NCBI RefSeq assembly: GCF_021018805.1
Contig: NC_086283.1
Coordinates: forward strand, 60,661,803 to 60,725,802
Length of the DNA stretch: 64,000 nucleotides
Source of the DNA: Prinia subflava
Lineage: Eukaryota; Chordata; Aves; Passeriformes; Cisticolidae
Direction of reading: 5' to 3'
Made by a program: the position numbers and the translations under genes. Of this stretch, positions 23,150 to 35,743 are shown one piece after another. Positions within the stretch are counted from its first letter, which is position 1; the number at the start of each line of letters is the position of its first letter. The notes beneath the pieces are model-generated. The model was not told where the DNA came from. It saw only the letters and a program-made list of their open reading frames with translations, and did no database searches.

Positions 23150-24150
23150 GGTCGGTCTCGTGGGAGAATCACGCACTCACCTTTCACCATGTACCTCCGG
23201 GCACAGAGTCGGGGACCCACCTGCAGCGGCGACGGTGGCGGTGACCGGTGCCCGTTGGCCGGGGTGGGCTGGCTCCCAAGCCCCGGGTAGCGGAGTGGCA
23301 CTCGAGCACCTCGCTGTGCCTGCGGAGGGGCTCTCCCCGCCACAACACCGCAGAAACCCTCGCTGGCCACGGGAGGTTGCGCCCAGGGTCCAGGCACGGC
23401 CGCGGGCCTGATCGCCCCGGGCAGGCTCTTGGGAGCCGCGCGGGGCCAGGCAGCCCCGGTGCCCGGCGGCACCTCCCGGCCCGGGGCGCGGCGCGGGGGC
23501 GGGCCGGGGCGGGGACCGCGGGCGGGCCGGGCTGGCGCGGAGCGGCTCCCGTGCGCACGTCCAGACCCCCGCCGCCAGCGGCAAGGTACGAGAGCGCGGG
23601 TGGCGGTGCGGGGCGTGGGGCCGGGAAAGGCGCGGGAGGGCGGCTCCGGCACCTGCCGCGGCCCAGGGCCTGCGGAGCCCGGCGGTGCCGGGGAGCGGAG
23701 GGGGAAGCCTGCTGTGCCCGCCTTGCGCCGGGGGTGCCGCAGCTCCCTCCGGCCCCACCCCGCTTTGTGCGGAGCTGGGGCCGCCGCCCGCAGCCGGGGG
23801 ATGCCTTGGCCGCCCGGTGCCGCGGGCCTCGGGCATCCCCCGGTGAGTGCGGCGGGAGCGGGGCGTTCCCGCTGGCCGCGGTCGGGGCGGCCGGTGCTGG
23901 TCGCGCCCTCGGCGGGCAAGATTCTCTCGCTCGCCAGCAGCGCCAGGGCTATTCCTGCGGGGAGCTGCCGGCGGGATTTTCTGCAAGGGTGTGGCAGCCG
24001 GCGGCGGGAGCCCTCCGACCCGGGGGTCTGCAGGCAGCGGTGCGCGGAGCAACAGGGCTTCTTGCCGACCCGAGCCGCCCTGCTGCCTGGTCGGGAAGGC
24101 TGCGCCTCCTGCCAGCCCTGCTGGCCGGTGCCGCCGGTGGCACGGTTTGG
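23150..24150 (+). promoter_or_regulatory. CORO2A: CpG island, likely CORO2A promoter and first exon region
   Basis: About 1 kb of very GC-rich sequence dense in CpG, in sharp contrast to the flanks. It contains GC-box (Sp1-like) motifs at about 23495-23515 (GGGGGCGGGCC, GGGGCGGGGAC) and no obvious TATA box. It is the only strong CpG island in the window. It lies between the TBC1D2 3' end and the first CORO2A coding exon, where a CORO2A promoter is expected. The long open frames on both strands are GC-content artefacts. A divergent non-coding transcript could also start here. Confidence 0.75.
23520..23842 (+). other. CORO2A: Candidate CORO2A non-coding exon 1 (boundaries uncertain)
   Basis: Two good splice donors lie in the island: GCAAG followed by GTACGAG (exon end 23585) and CCCCG followed by GTGAGTG (exon end 23842). 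Coding exon 2 begins exactly at ATG after an acceptor, so an upstream non-coding exon is required. The 5' edge given is only the vicinity of the GC boxes. No transcript evidence is available. Confidence 0.4.
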
Positions 24151-24223
24151 CATCTTTATAACTTCGCTTATTATTTATAGAGAAGCCTCACCTATGGCTG
24201 TGTGTGTGATAGGTTGAATTTGG

Positions 24224-24224
<1 letters not shown>

Positions 24225-24255
<31 letters not shown>
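24225..24255. repeat. Homopolymer T31
   Basis: An uninterrupted run of 31 T just 3' of the CpG island. It may be a slipped homopolymer or the poly(A) of a minus-strand retroposed piece. Length is likely to vary between individuals and assemblies. Confidence 0.95.
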
Positions 24256-27200
24256 CCGGAGTCGTGGGGAATTCGGGTGCTTGATGTCAGGGTAGGTCAC
24301 ATCTTGCACAGAGCATGATGGCAGCCACGTAAATGACTCTCTGGCACCGCGATCTCCTGGTGCCACTTCCCCCTGAAGAGGGAACTGGCACCTTGAAGGG
24401 GTCGTATTTTCAGGCATCACAGCTTTGAAGACTGCTTCTTCCGTGCGTCTGGCGTTGATGCTGCAGCTCTGCCAAGGGCCAAGGCAGGCTGTTGCAAAGG
24501 GATGTGTAACAGACAGCACCTTGCAGACCGATGGTCCGGTGATGCCAGATATGTGCAGTATCTGAACACATTGTTCACTTTGCAGGAGTGGTGCCCTCCT
24601 TGTCGTGCTCTGGAGCATCCTGTCTGTTCCTGATTCCCACGCCACCCTGGCCCAGCCCTTTTCACTTACACTTTCTAAGAAGAAAGACTGTGCTGCAGTC
24701 CTTGTAAAAGTTATTTACCTGGACAGGCTTAGCCTCTTTTGGCCCCTTGGGTGCTCAAGGGAAGTGATTTCTGCAGAGGATTCAGGGAACATTTGGGGGA
24801 AGGTTGACTGATGATTGCCTTTAAGCTTCCCTAGTGCAGGGTCCCCCCCAGTGGGTTAACAAAGGAGCAGCCTGTGTAGCCCTGCTGTTCCCTTTGTTCT
24901 TCCTCTGGCCATGCCCTCTTTGGAGAGCTCTCATGGTTTGATCAGAGATAGGGAGTGACTGATGGAGACACCAGGGAGTTCATGTTTTGGTTGTGAGCAT
25001 TTCAGGAAACTCTAGAGCTTTGGGAGGCAGGATAGGGGAGAGCTGGTTGCTTCTTAGAGACAGGTAAAAAGGATGTGTTTTCATCTGTGCTTCTGTTGTT
25101 CGGTGAATTAGCATTATGACATCTATTATTGTAGCTTTGATGAGAAGTATTTCAAATTCATTCAATCTGTTACTCTGTAGCAACAAATCAAAGCCTATTA
25201 TCTTAGCAGAGCTGCCATAGACCTACGAAATGCGAGATCCAGGTACTGGTGATGTTTGGACAAAGAGCCAGACAGTTGTGCTGCCTGCACCCCAACTATG
25301 CCCTTAGCTCCTCCTGGTCCCTCTTCCTCTGAGGGAAAGCACCTAAGCCTGAGTATGCCTGTTTTGCAAGTCTGGAGCTGAAGGAGTCCACTGTCCCCTG
25401 TGTGGCAGCTGTGCCTGCCTGACCAGCAGCACTGATCACCTTCCTCCCATTGATCCAGCTGGCTGCTGGCTGTGCCTGTGCAGCAGGTGGATTTCCTGCT
25501 AGCAGGTCAGGGTATCTCCAGATCTTGTATGTTTCTCATTCTCCTTTTCTGTCTGGCTAATTTCTGCCTGCCTTTCAAATGTGCTGGTTTGTCCCCTCTG
25601 AGCAAATTTCTCACCCTGCAAATGCCAGTAATGGATAATATTTTAACATTTTTGTGTCTGCTACATTTGTTAGTAGCTGGATAATGAGTGAATTTTCAGT
25701 TGCCTGATTCTGTGGCAGGTTTCTGTGAGTCTTTTTCTGGGTGGGTTGGCACTGGGTAGGCTGCTGTGTCTGGAACAGATTCATGGTGCCTCAGCAAAGG
25801 CAGTTCTCTCTTGCCTGTGGTCTATCTGGACTGCCAGATGCCTAAATGTGGTATGAGCTGTGTTTTGGGATGAATAGTTGAGTACAGAGCAGTCCCTGTG
25901 CTGTAAGCTTCAGGTGCCCAGGTGCTCACTTACAGAGGCTTAGGGAGAAGAACTGAAGGCTTTGGCATATCCCAGAAAAAAAAAGGAGATGCTTCGAGAG
26001 AGAGACAGTTGCCTTGGAGCAGGCTAAGCCATATTTTATGCATGACCTTGCAGGCTCCTCATAAATTGTGGTCAGTTTGTTGCCCCTGACTTTTCTCTAT
26101 TCCTTGATCCACAGTGGCTGCATAGTATGAAATCTTCATGCCACCTTGTTAGATCCTGATTTCCCCCGCAGGGATTTTGGTGGGGAAACCGTTGGGGAGT
26201 GAGCTGTGACAGGGTATGACAGAGACTCTGTGAAGAAACAGTGTGGAGAGAAATTGTCCCAAATAATTTCCCCACCGTCCACTCTTGGCTGATTCAAGGG
26301 GACTCAGCAGCTCCTTAACAGCCACACCCTGTTCTCCACTCTCATAGGAAAGTTTGTTTGAAGTGTTTGCTTCAACAAAAAAGCCCTACAAAACCCGAGC
26401 ACCTTATCTGAATATTCCCGACTTCCAGTTACAAACACCAGCGGTCATACAAGTTGGCCAGCGGGCTGTCGGGGTGGCTGCTGGACCTTGCTGCTAAACT
26501 GCTGCTCACAGCCAAGGGCATCCCTGGCGAGGCTGGACAGCAGCTGTGCTATGAAACAGCTGCGCCCGGCCACCTCTTGCTGCACAGCGGGAGCGCAGAT
26601 GGCCCGGTCCCCTGCTCCCGTGGCAGGAAGGCGCTGGAGCAATGGTGTGGGGACGTGTTTCACTTGCAGGCATTACTGGGCTTCCCGCCGGTGCGCGTTA
26701 GGCTGCTCTGGCTGCGGAGCTGACTGAGGCAGGCAGCCTGCAGCACTCTGCAATTATGCTGACGCGCCTCCTGCCTCTCCTCAGGAGAAACAGGAAAGAC
26801 CTTGACATCATCCAGGAGGCTGTATTGGCTGAGAGATTTTGATAGTCACAGGGTTATACTGGATGGTAAGTAGAAGCTAGACTGGCCTGGTGTTTCCAGG
26901 GATTTCCCCGCTGTGGTATTACAGGCTTGCCGGCAATTCCCCATTTTGAAAATACACCCTGCAGGGCTCTATTAGTAATGCTGATGCTTACTATTTCTAA
27001 AGCACTTTGAAATTCACAAATAGGACTTTCCGACCATCAGCCAAGCAAAACCCTTCCTAAAGCTTGGAGACGTGCTGCTGCCAAGGGTAGGACCAATGAT
27101 AGTGTGCAGCTCCAAGCCCTCTTCTCTCTTCCCTTGTTGACCTGTTCCCTGCTCTTCTTCACACAGTTTCAAAATTTCCAGAGCAGTGCCCAAAGTTTGG

Positions 27201-30200
27201 TGCCTCTCTCCCTCTTTCTTCTGAGCATCCTTCAGGGCTCCGATTTATTGAAGAGTTTCCTTCCAGTCTAGTGAATTGCTTGCTCTTTACCTCTGTGCCA
27301 AGAAACATGGACCTACCTGCAGAGAGAAGGTTGCAGCCGATGACTCTGCACTGCCTCTCTCCCTCCGTGGGACAAAATCACCTAGGGAAATGATAAGGAA
27401 GACAAAGCAGAAGAAAATCCCAGCAGCTGTGGTATTTTTATCTGAGATGAAGACAAAGTTCATGCAAGCTGATAAGATAGCTTCCAGGAAAGCAGCAGAG
27501 GCCAAACTCCATCTTGTTCTTCCTCTTGTGGTTCTGGGAGCTGTGCTTAAACAGGAGAGCAGGAATGCTGGGGAAGAGCTCCTCCCAGAAAAAGGTGACT
27601 GGGCAAGGCTGTCCATGTCAGGGTTGCATTAATGAAGGAAATATGAGCCTCGTGGCTTGAGCTTGTACATAAAGTTGAGCAGGGGCAGTCAGAAAAAAAG
27701 GTGCAGGGAGGGGCCAAGGCAAATACCGGGCTTACTCCCAAGAGCCGAAATTAATCAGTCCTTGCTCTACAAACACCATGATTTAAACTTGCCTTGCAGA
27801 GTGCATGTGAAAAGGGCTGAATCCTCCTTGGGAGAGTCTGAAATATCTGGATCCCATCCCAGGTTTTCTGGGAATCAATGCTAGGGTGCATGGGAAGTGC
27901 TTGGTGGACAAATGCTTTTTCCTCAGACGTGGCTCTCTCTGTGGACTGATATATGGACTGCCACAGCAGGTGAACAAGAGCATGTGCAAGCACAGGTCTG
28001 GGAGCAGCTGTCTGTCCTACTCCACCCTCACCTTGTTTAGCCAGGGAGTGTTAGCATGTAGGACGTTTTCCAATCTGCCAAAAGGAATCCTGAAGGGCTG
28101 CCCTTGAATGCCTCCCAGTGTCATTGTCACACCATTGATCTGTGCTGAATCCTGTAGGACCACATCTACCCTGTTGGGTATCTGTGCAGTTTTGCTTTCT
28201 GGGCTGCATCAAATTTGACAGATCTGCCGGTGCTGTTCAGCTCTCAGCCATCTTTCACATGGTTACACTGAAGTTATTTCAAACTACTTATTTAAACCAG
28301 TGTGTCACAGTGTTTTCCCCAAGCAAGAATACACAAATCTTGAAAAAACATAAACCACATTGCCTTAGAAATGCATAGCTACCATTTTGCCTGAATTGCT
28401 GGCACAGTTGCAGTGCTTGTTTCTAAGAAGCCTAACACTGATGTTTTTAGGAACACCCCTGTAACGTGAAGGATGCCAGGGAGGACCAATCTTCCTTGTG
28501 ATCCTTGGTTTCTTCTATTCTATCTGCTCTGTAAAAGGAGCCTGTGCTGGCAACAAAATTACAGGGTAATAGGTACAGAGAATCCAGACAGCTCTTTAAT
28601 TGCAAGGGACCAGTAGAAGTCAAAGATTGTCTTGCTAACATCTACTTAAATGTAATTAGTTCACATTATTTTTCTCTGCCATTTTCTCTAATTTAATTTG
28701 AATAACCAAAACACACACATAGAGGAACAAAAACAAGATCAGAATAGCATTGCTTCAAGTTCCTGCTCTTGTAGTGTTCAGCTTCTACATACAGAGGCTC
28801 TTTTCCTTGCAGTCAGGGAGGAGCAGAGCCTGTCTTCTGCCCCTCCTGCCTGTGGTCATGGCTGTTTCGCCTTGAATTTGCAAAAGGTCTTTATGTCAGT
28901 AAATGATGCTTGAGTGTTAATTGAAAAGATTGATTTTGCTAATGATAGCCTGGCATCTGACATCTTCCACAGAAATCAATTGGAATTCAGTGTCTCACAG
29001 TTTTAAAAATCATGGCATTTATTTAAAGGGCTAATAGGGATTGAAGGGTTTGACTTTACAGCCCCTTGCATCTATTTGAGGCTCATGCCCTTGCCATACA
29101 TTAATTTCCTGTGCAGTAGTTTTGGGTGTGATGCATCCTGCCAGGCAACACAAGTCTTGGAGCAGAAAAAGCCAAACCTTCTATGAGATTTTATAGGTAA
29201 AAGCTCAAGTGGAAAGTTGATGCTTTTGTCTTTCTTGGTATCGTGGTTGTATTTTGGTGAACTCTTGGTTTCTGTGGAATTGAAAAGATAAAAATTGCTT
29301 CTATCTTTATAGATAATGGATTCTTCAGTTGGGCTGACAAACCACAATGAGAGCTGGTAGCTGGAAGCAGAAGTTATTACTTGGCAAAAGAATAAGGCAG
29401 TTGTGTTTTTAGCAGCAAAGAGGAGGAATCGTGGGAAGAGGTTCCCAGGATGATGCATTGGTAGAAACTTGAACAGGATGATCACCTGAATGTCACTCAG
29501 TGCAGACAGCAGTGTTCTCTGAAAGTAGGTGACGTCTCTCAGTCTGCCATTAGCCAAAGAGCAGCTACCTGGCCTCCTGCAGAAATTTCTTTTCTACAGC
29601 TTGTGACCCCTGGAGCCTCTCATCTCCCAGAGGTGACCATACATGTCTCTCTCAAAGCTCTCAGGACGTTATGCTGGGCTTTGCCCTTAGGGTCCCATGG
29701 TGGTATTCTTGTTCCCTAACACAACAGCTAACTTTCTCTCCTGAGTTACGTTTTATGGTCGCTGGAGGGATGACAATTTGAATGCAGAAGTCCTCTGAGC
29801 CAGTTTGAACGTTGACTGTAAGTGGAGAAGGACTTAATTTGCTGTGTCAACTTGAGATCTGAAGAGGGAAGGGTTGGTGACCTCATGGAGGCAGAGCACT
29901 GTGTAGGACCAATACCTGCTCTTGCGATTGGTGTGAATTCACATTTACCCTGACAGGTGCTTAGCAGGATTGTTTTCTTGCCTTTAGTGTCTCCACCCTT
30001 GGAGATTTTCAGAATTCACATGAACAAGGCCATGAAAAACCTGGTTTAACTTAAAAGCTGACCCTATTTTGACTGGAAGTTTGTGCTGTGGCACTTCGGA
30101 GGTCTCTCCCAGCCTAAATTTGCCTGAGATGTTAGAAGCAAAAACCTGGTAATAATATTAGGAATGGAAGTTTCCATAAGTTAAACCCACAGCTAAAATA

Positions 30201-31649
30201 CACCTGGAAAGTCTGCCTCGGTCCTTGTGTTCCATGTTTCTTATCCAATGTTCATGATGCATGTTGGACTTGGATGAGTGGTTAAGAATTCCTAACTTTC
30301 TCTGCAGCACACATATCTGCTTTATAGGTTGATCCACCAAATTAAGAAAAAAATACCAAAGGATATCCTTGAGTATATTTTGGTCATCCTTGAGGGTTCA
30401 AAAAAACCTATTTCACTAAAGCTCATCTTGCTCTTAGATTGGGGAACCTCTTTGTTTTGCAACCTTTGATTTGGTGTCCAATTGTCTATGGACTGTTACT
30501 AGAACAGGGCTTCTTAATCCTGATTGAGAGAAAGCATTTAATGTGTAAAGAGGGAACTGAAGTGATAATTCTCTACCTTGTCTTTCTTTCAATTTTGAGA
30601 AACCAATCACTATTTTATGTACAGTTTTGTATATTTCAGAAGAGTTTTACAATGTCTTACCTACACTTCCTTCACTGACATAGACTTGGAACATGAACTT
30701 CTCTGTGAATTCATGACAGCTTGTCTTACATATATAAAAAAATAGCAACATTTGTACTCTAATTTCTGTCTTGCAGTCAAGCTCAGTTGTGTGAGTTTGG
30801 AAGACTAAAGGCACAGACACCATAGAGGGTACTAGAAGTGTTTCACACACCTTTTGTTGTTGTGGTGCTGGTGCCACTGGCCACTGCCAGTACAGGCAGA
30901 TGTGGAACACTGTGGTTTTAGTCCATTAGTCTGGAAATCTGCAAGTGTCTTCAATCTTTTTCCTGCAGAAAAACAAGACTCCTCCAAGAAATCCAGATTT
31001 TTATTTTGAGCTGTTTCTAAACTAACCCTTTCTTTATTTCATATCTACCTGTGTCATTACCTGTCCTTCCTGTGCTTGGAGTTCCTTGGCATGGCAGTGT
31101 CATGCAGGGCAGTGGTAGCACTCACCTGCAGTCCTTGAGCCCGCTCAGGGAGCCCTCTGTGGGACTACTCCCACTTGCTGTCATCTCTGGCCGAGCTATA
31201 AGCACAGTGCTGACTCTCCTCTGGCTCTGACCAGTCTTCAGAAGTTTTCTGGAGCCTGAAAGCTCTCTGGTACTAGAAAGCCCTAGATACAAATGTAATT
31301 TCATGAAGGCATATAAGATATCCACAGAAAACTGCATATTCAGATACCTGCAGTGAGACCCAGTGTGTCCTATCCATTGCTTTACTTCTCACTCTTCTTC
31401 TCACAGACAGTCTTTGTTTTTGCTGCCTAAGGCATGGAAATAGCATCCCAAGCTGCCTGGCCTGCATTATGTCAGGAATTCAGAATTCTGCTTTAATTCA
31501 CAGCCAGATTTTAAAGGCTGTGATACATATATATTTAAATTTTATTTTTTCCTCCTTCCTACTGCACTGATTAAAAAAAAAAAACAAAACCCCAAAGTGT
31601 CTGAATAAATCTATAGTGTAACTGGGTCTTCAATGCCTCAAGCAAAACT
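24256..31649. other. CORO2A intron 1, proximal part
   Basis: No coding exon recognised. A CpG-enriched block at about 26430-26770 is listed separately. The open frames at 27276-27632 and 29072-29557 show no domain, repeat or splice support and are taken as chance. Confidence 0.6.
26430..26770. promoter_or_regulatory. Small CpG-enriched block in CORO2A intron 1
   Basis: About 20 CpG dinucleotides in roughly 340 bp (for example CCCGCCGGTGCGCG near 26686 and GACGCGCCTCC near 26761), well above the surrounding intron. It could be an alternative promoter, enhancer or alternative first exon. It contains a plus-strand open frame at 26454-26723 that I do not recognise. Confidence 0.4.
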
Positions 31650-31960
31650 AGCTTTCTGCAGCTTATTGAGGACCTGGTAGTGCAGAAGGGAATGCAGAGA
31701 AGGACAACTGCTCAGCTTGGAAAAGGTATGTCTGAAAAGAGATATGACATAGGGCTTTCCACATATGGTGGTATGTTGGGATGGAGAGTTCAGATAGGGA
31801 GTGATTGTTCCTCTGTTTATCATTGCCCAGGAACTACAGGATACAGATAAACAGTGGAACGCATTGACACAGGATGTTGGGGATATGGTTCAAGAAAAGC
31901 CATTAGATGAATCTGCAGGCGGAAAATCCATTAGGGCTGGCTAAACAGACAGATAAGCCT
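31650..31960 (+). mobile_element. Ancient CR1/L3-like LINE 3' fragment
   Basis: Characteristic phrases of the old amniote CR1/L3 3' region occur in order: CTGCTCAGCTTGGAAAAG (about 31708), AGTGGAACGCATTGACACAG (about 31853), ACAGGATGTTGGGGATATGG, and TCCATTAGGGCTGGCTAA (about 31928). It is diverged and has no open frame, as expected for an old insertion. Confidence 0.6.
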
Positions 31961-33029
31961 TTGGCTCAAAAAGTCAGTGTGGCACAGATGCCCAGAGCTG
32001 ACTCAAAGGCATAGAAAAGATCAGTTTGTCAGTGTGAATATCAGCTATGCTGGAGAAATAGGCTGGCATGGAAGGCAGCAGTGGTAGAAAGAGAGAGAGC
32101 CTGTCGCAGGGAGGTCTGCTGGGATGTGGAGGAACTTCCAGGGGTGCTCCCTGGCTGGAAGGGTTGAAGAGAAGGCTGATGTGGTGAGACAAACCTAGAA
32201 GATGATCAAAACTCATATCAAAACTCATACTGGACGAGATACAGGAAGAGGCAGGCAGGAATGAAGTATACAGAAATTAAACTACTACTATGTGGGAGGA
32301 GAGGCTGATCTTCATTGCTGGGAGGTGTGATGATGGAGAGGTGTGGAGAATGAGACTGGTCACAGAGGAAAGCAGTGGTGCTGAATCAAATGATCAGAGA
32401 TTGAGGAACACCTAAAAGCAGTATAAGAGTGCAGTACTTGGAGGAGAGGAGGCAAAGAATGTAGTCTATATGAAGACAGGTAAGGCTGAAGGTCAAACAG
32501 AGAGGGAAGTGTATGTGCAGTGACTCACCTCTCTGCTAACTGTAACATCTATAGTTCAAGAAAAGTAGATTTGTAGAGTGAAAGAGGTAATACCAGGACT
32601 TTTTATATCCACAGGCATTTTGGATGTTTTAATTTGACTCAGCTGGTTCCATTAGCAGATGGAGCATACTGGGTCTTGATCCTGGAAAGATTTTAATTTC
32701 AGCCGGAGGGAATCCTGTCTGCATGTTCCAAGATGTCTTTGCAATGCAAACTGGAGTGCAGTGAATGGCAGCAATAAAGAGATTGGCTCCAAACGCATGC
32801 TCCAAGTCTGAACCAAACAATACTTTTGTATTTGCACTGATGGAATTGTTTCAGAGTGATGGCAGTGGTTTCCAGAATATTTGCCAAGCCCAGCAGGTGA
32901 ATGAACTGGCACAGAATCTCATTTCCCTGGCAGGGAAAGCATGGGTAGTCTTCCCATTTAGTCAGCATCAATCAAACTAAAAACCAAAATGCAAAACTCA
33001 ACCTGCTACCGCTGCTCTAAATGCCGAAA
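31961..33029. other. CORO2A intron 1 segment
   Basis: Purine-rich sequence with many short direct matches (CAAAACTCATA occurs twice at about 32206-32230). No gene or clear element recognised. Confidence 0.55.
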
Positions 33030-34050
33030 TTTAAAATTTATGATGTATAGGGTACCATACAATGGGGTGACATCAAACTGGAGACATGTCACTGGTGGGC
33101 TTCCACAGGGCTCCATCCTTGGCCCTGTGCTCCTCAACATCTTCAATAACAACTTGGGTGCAAGACTGAAAGGGATACTAAGCAAGTTTGCCAATGACAC
33201 TATATTGGCAGGAACTGTCGACTCCCTTGAGGACAGAGAGGCCCTTTGGAGAAACTGTGATAAAATAGAGGACTGGGCAACCACCAACAGTATGATGTTT
33301 AACAAGGGAAGTGCTGGATTCTGCACCTGGGATGGGGCAAACCTGGATGTGGGTATAGACTGGGGAACAAGAGACTGGAGAGCAGCTCCATGGAATGGGA
33401 CCTGGGGGTCCTGGTCAATGGCAAGCTGAGCATGAGTCAGCAGTGCCCTGTAAGCCAGGAGGGCCACCCATGTCCTGGGATACAGCCAGGCAAGGGAGGG
33501 GATGGTCCCGCTCTGCTCTGCACTGGGGCGGCCTCACCTCCAGTGCTGGGGGCAGTTCTGGGTGACACAATGGAAAAAAGACATTGAGCTGTTAGAGAGC
33601 ATCCATAGGAGGCCAATGAAGATGGTGAAGGGCCTTGAGGTGAAGCCGTATGAGAAGCAGCTGAGGTCACTTGGTCTGTTCAGCCTGGAGGAGGCTGAGG
33701 GGAGACCTCATTGCAATTACAACTTCTTTCTGAGAGGAAGAGGAGGGTCAGACACTGACATCTAGACTCTTGTGACCAGTGACAGGACTTGAGGAGAAGG
33801 CCTGAAACTGATTTAGGGGAGGTTTAGGTTGCCTATCAGGAAAAAGTTCTTTACCCTGAGGGTGGCTGGGCATTGGAACAGGCTCCCTGGGGAAGTGCTC
33901 ACAGCACCAACCCTTACAGTGTTCAAGAAGTGTTTGGACAATACTCTTACATGGAGTGACTCTTGGGGATATCCTTTCCAGAGACAGGAGTTATATTTCA
34001 ATGATCTGGATGAGTCCCTTCCAACTCAGCATATTCCATGAGTCTATGAC
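33030..34050 (+). mobile_element. CR1 LINE 3' fragment (reverse transcriptase to 3' UTR), inactive
   Basis: The 5'-truncated insertion begins in the reverse transcriptase domain: NGVTSNWRHVTGGLPQGSIL, followed by GPVLLNIFNNNLG and LSKFANDT. It runs through the C-terminal pol region (LLESIHRRPMKMVKGLE, LRSLGLFSLEEAEG) in shifted frames into a 3' UTR ending TCCCTTCCAACTCAGC and ATGAGTCTATGA. The pol frame is broken by frameshifts and stops. The catalytic FADD motif reads FAND, so it is also catalytically altered. CR1 is the dominant LINE of birds. Confidence 0.9.
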
Positions 34051-35726
34051 GTGGTGGAAGAAAGTGTTGGCTGTTGTGCCTGTGACACCTGCCTTTGCCA
34101 CACTCTCTTGCTGGCTCATGCTTCAGATAAGTGGCACCTGCTGTTAAAGAGCTCAAAAGTGTCTTAGGAGTTTTATGGAGAATAGAGAGATGTCAATTCT
34201 GACATAATCAGCCACTCAAAGAGAAAAGCCTCAACTGGAATTATAATTCCACAGGCACTGCATGGATGTGGGAGAGTTTCCCACACTTCTCTTTTGCGTG
34301 GGCCCCTCACTATTTTTTGCATGCAGATGATGCGGTAAGGGAAATGGAAGAACTCTGCAGCTGTGGGTTTCAGAGAATACCTCTGATGCTGCCTGCTGCC
34401 TTTCAAGGAACATAGTCCTGCCACCATTGCCCCCAGGACAGGGATCATTTATTTCCATCTAATTCTGGCTCATGACTGGGAAACTCTCAGCTGGTTCTTC
34501 TCTGGTCTATGGTAGTAGGTACCTGTGTCCTTTGCTGCCAAATCCATTTGCTAACAGAAGGATACAACTTCTGGGAGGGCAGTTAGAGAGCCAGACTCTC
34601 TTTGGCACTGACAACGTAATAAGGAGACCAAGAATGCAAGCTGCAGCTGGAGGGAAGTAGGTCAGACACTAGAGAAAATGGTATCCCCAGGAAAGCACTG
34701 GGACCAGGCAGGTGAAGGCCATCATCCTTAGAGATTTTGAAGGCTCCACATCTGTCCTGATTTAGAGCTCTGGGTAGACTGACTGCAAGGCTTAACTGAA
34801 GACCACAGAGGTGGGGTTTCTTACACTGTGCCCTTGCATATGTGGTTGTGCTTTCCTTCCCAGACATGTAGGAGCCCCCCACCCCCAACTCTTTAGCAGT
34901 TTTCAATTGCCCCCACAGTTTCAGAGATGAGATACAGACTTGGTGTCTCTGGCCAGGATCTCATCACATTCAAGCCTGTGTATAGAGCTTCAGCCTTGGG
35001 TGAGTGCAGTGACAGGACCTCATATTAGATGTAAGGGCTGCATATTGAGACATTCAAGTGAAGTGTGTAACCTCCAAACTTTGACAGAACTCAGGAGAAA
35101 CATCTGCCCTTGGTGTATTTCCATTGCCTCACCATCCTGCTGGCCACTTCAGGTTTTCTCATCTATCTGTGTTCTGGTGGCAGCCACAACTGCTCAGGTA
35201 GGCAAAAGAGGTTTGAGAAGAAGTCTGCCTAGCCCAGATACATCTGACTGGGACTCTTGTGGGCAAGCAACAAAGATACTGGGATTCCCTGAAGGTGAGC
35301 ATTCCAGAACCCTTGAATCAGCAATGCTGAAGGAAAGCCTTTGCTGCAAGGAAAGCCTTCTGTACAACAGCCTTTAGAAGAGATAACCACTCTGCCAGAT
35401 GTCTGCAGGCATGGTCAGACCTCACAATAAAGACAGGGACCAAGTGTCCTTGTCTTGCCAAAGAACATGGCAGGTTAACGCAGCTGCATCATTTTGCTGG
35501 GGAGCTGAACCTTGGTTTCTGAAACCCAGAAGCCAGCTTGGCCTTGAATAGCAGGAAGCTTCTTTCTGTGAAACAGGAGAGTGAAAGCATGGCGTTCTAG
35601 TTTCAGGAGAAACTGCTGAGCTTGCAGAGTATCTGATGATGAGTTTTTCAAGGCTGCCTTTCTGACAAGAAACGTGGCAATGTCTCTGAAAGTTCATAAC
35701 TTCCTTTTTAAGCTGTTTTTGCAGGT

Positions 35727-35743
35727 GGGGGGGGGGGGGGGGG
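35727..35743. repeat. Homopolymer G17
   Basis: Seventeen consecutive G, followed by AAGGGGG. Such a run can form a G-quadruplex on the plus strand and is prone to sequencing and assembly error. Confidence 0.9.

Noticed and set aside
23092..24217. Very long open frames on both strands (up to about 350 codons)
   Set aside because: They coincide with the CpG island, overlap in several frames at once, are Pro/Arg/Gly/Ala-rich and show no domain; GC-rich DNA simply lacks stop codons.
27276..27632. A 118-codon frame in CORO2A intron 1
   Set aside because: No recognisable motif, an opposite-strand frame of equal length, and no promoter or poly(A) context.
32989..33467. Plus-strand 146-codon and minus-strand 153-codon frames treated as genes
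   Set aside because: The plus frame is a CR1 reverse transcriptase remnant and the minus frame is its shadow.
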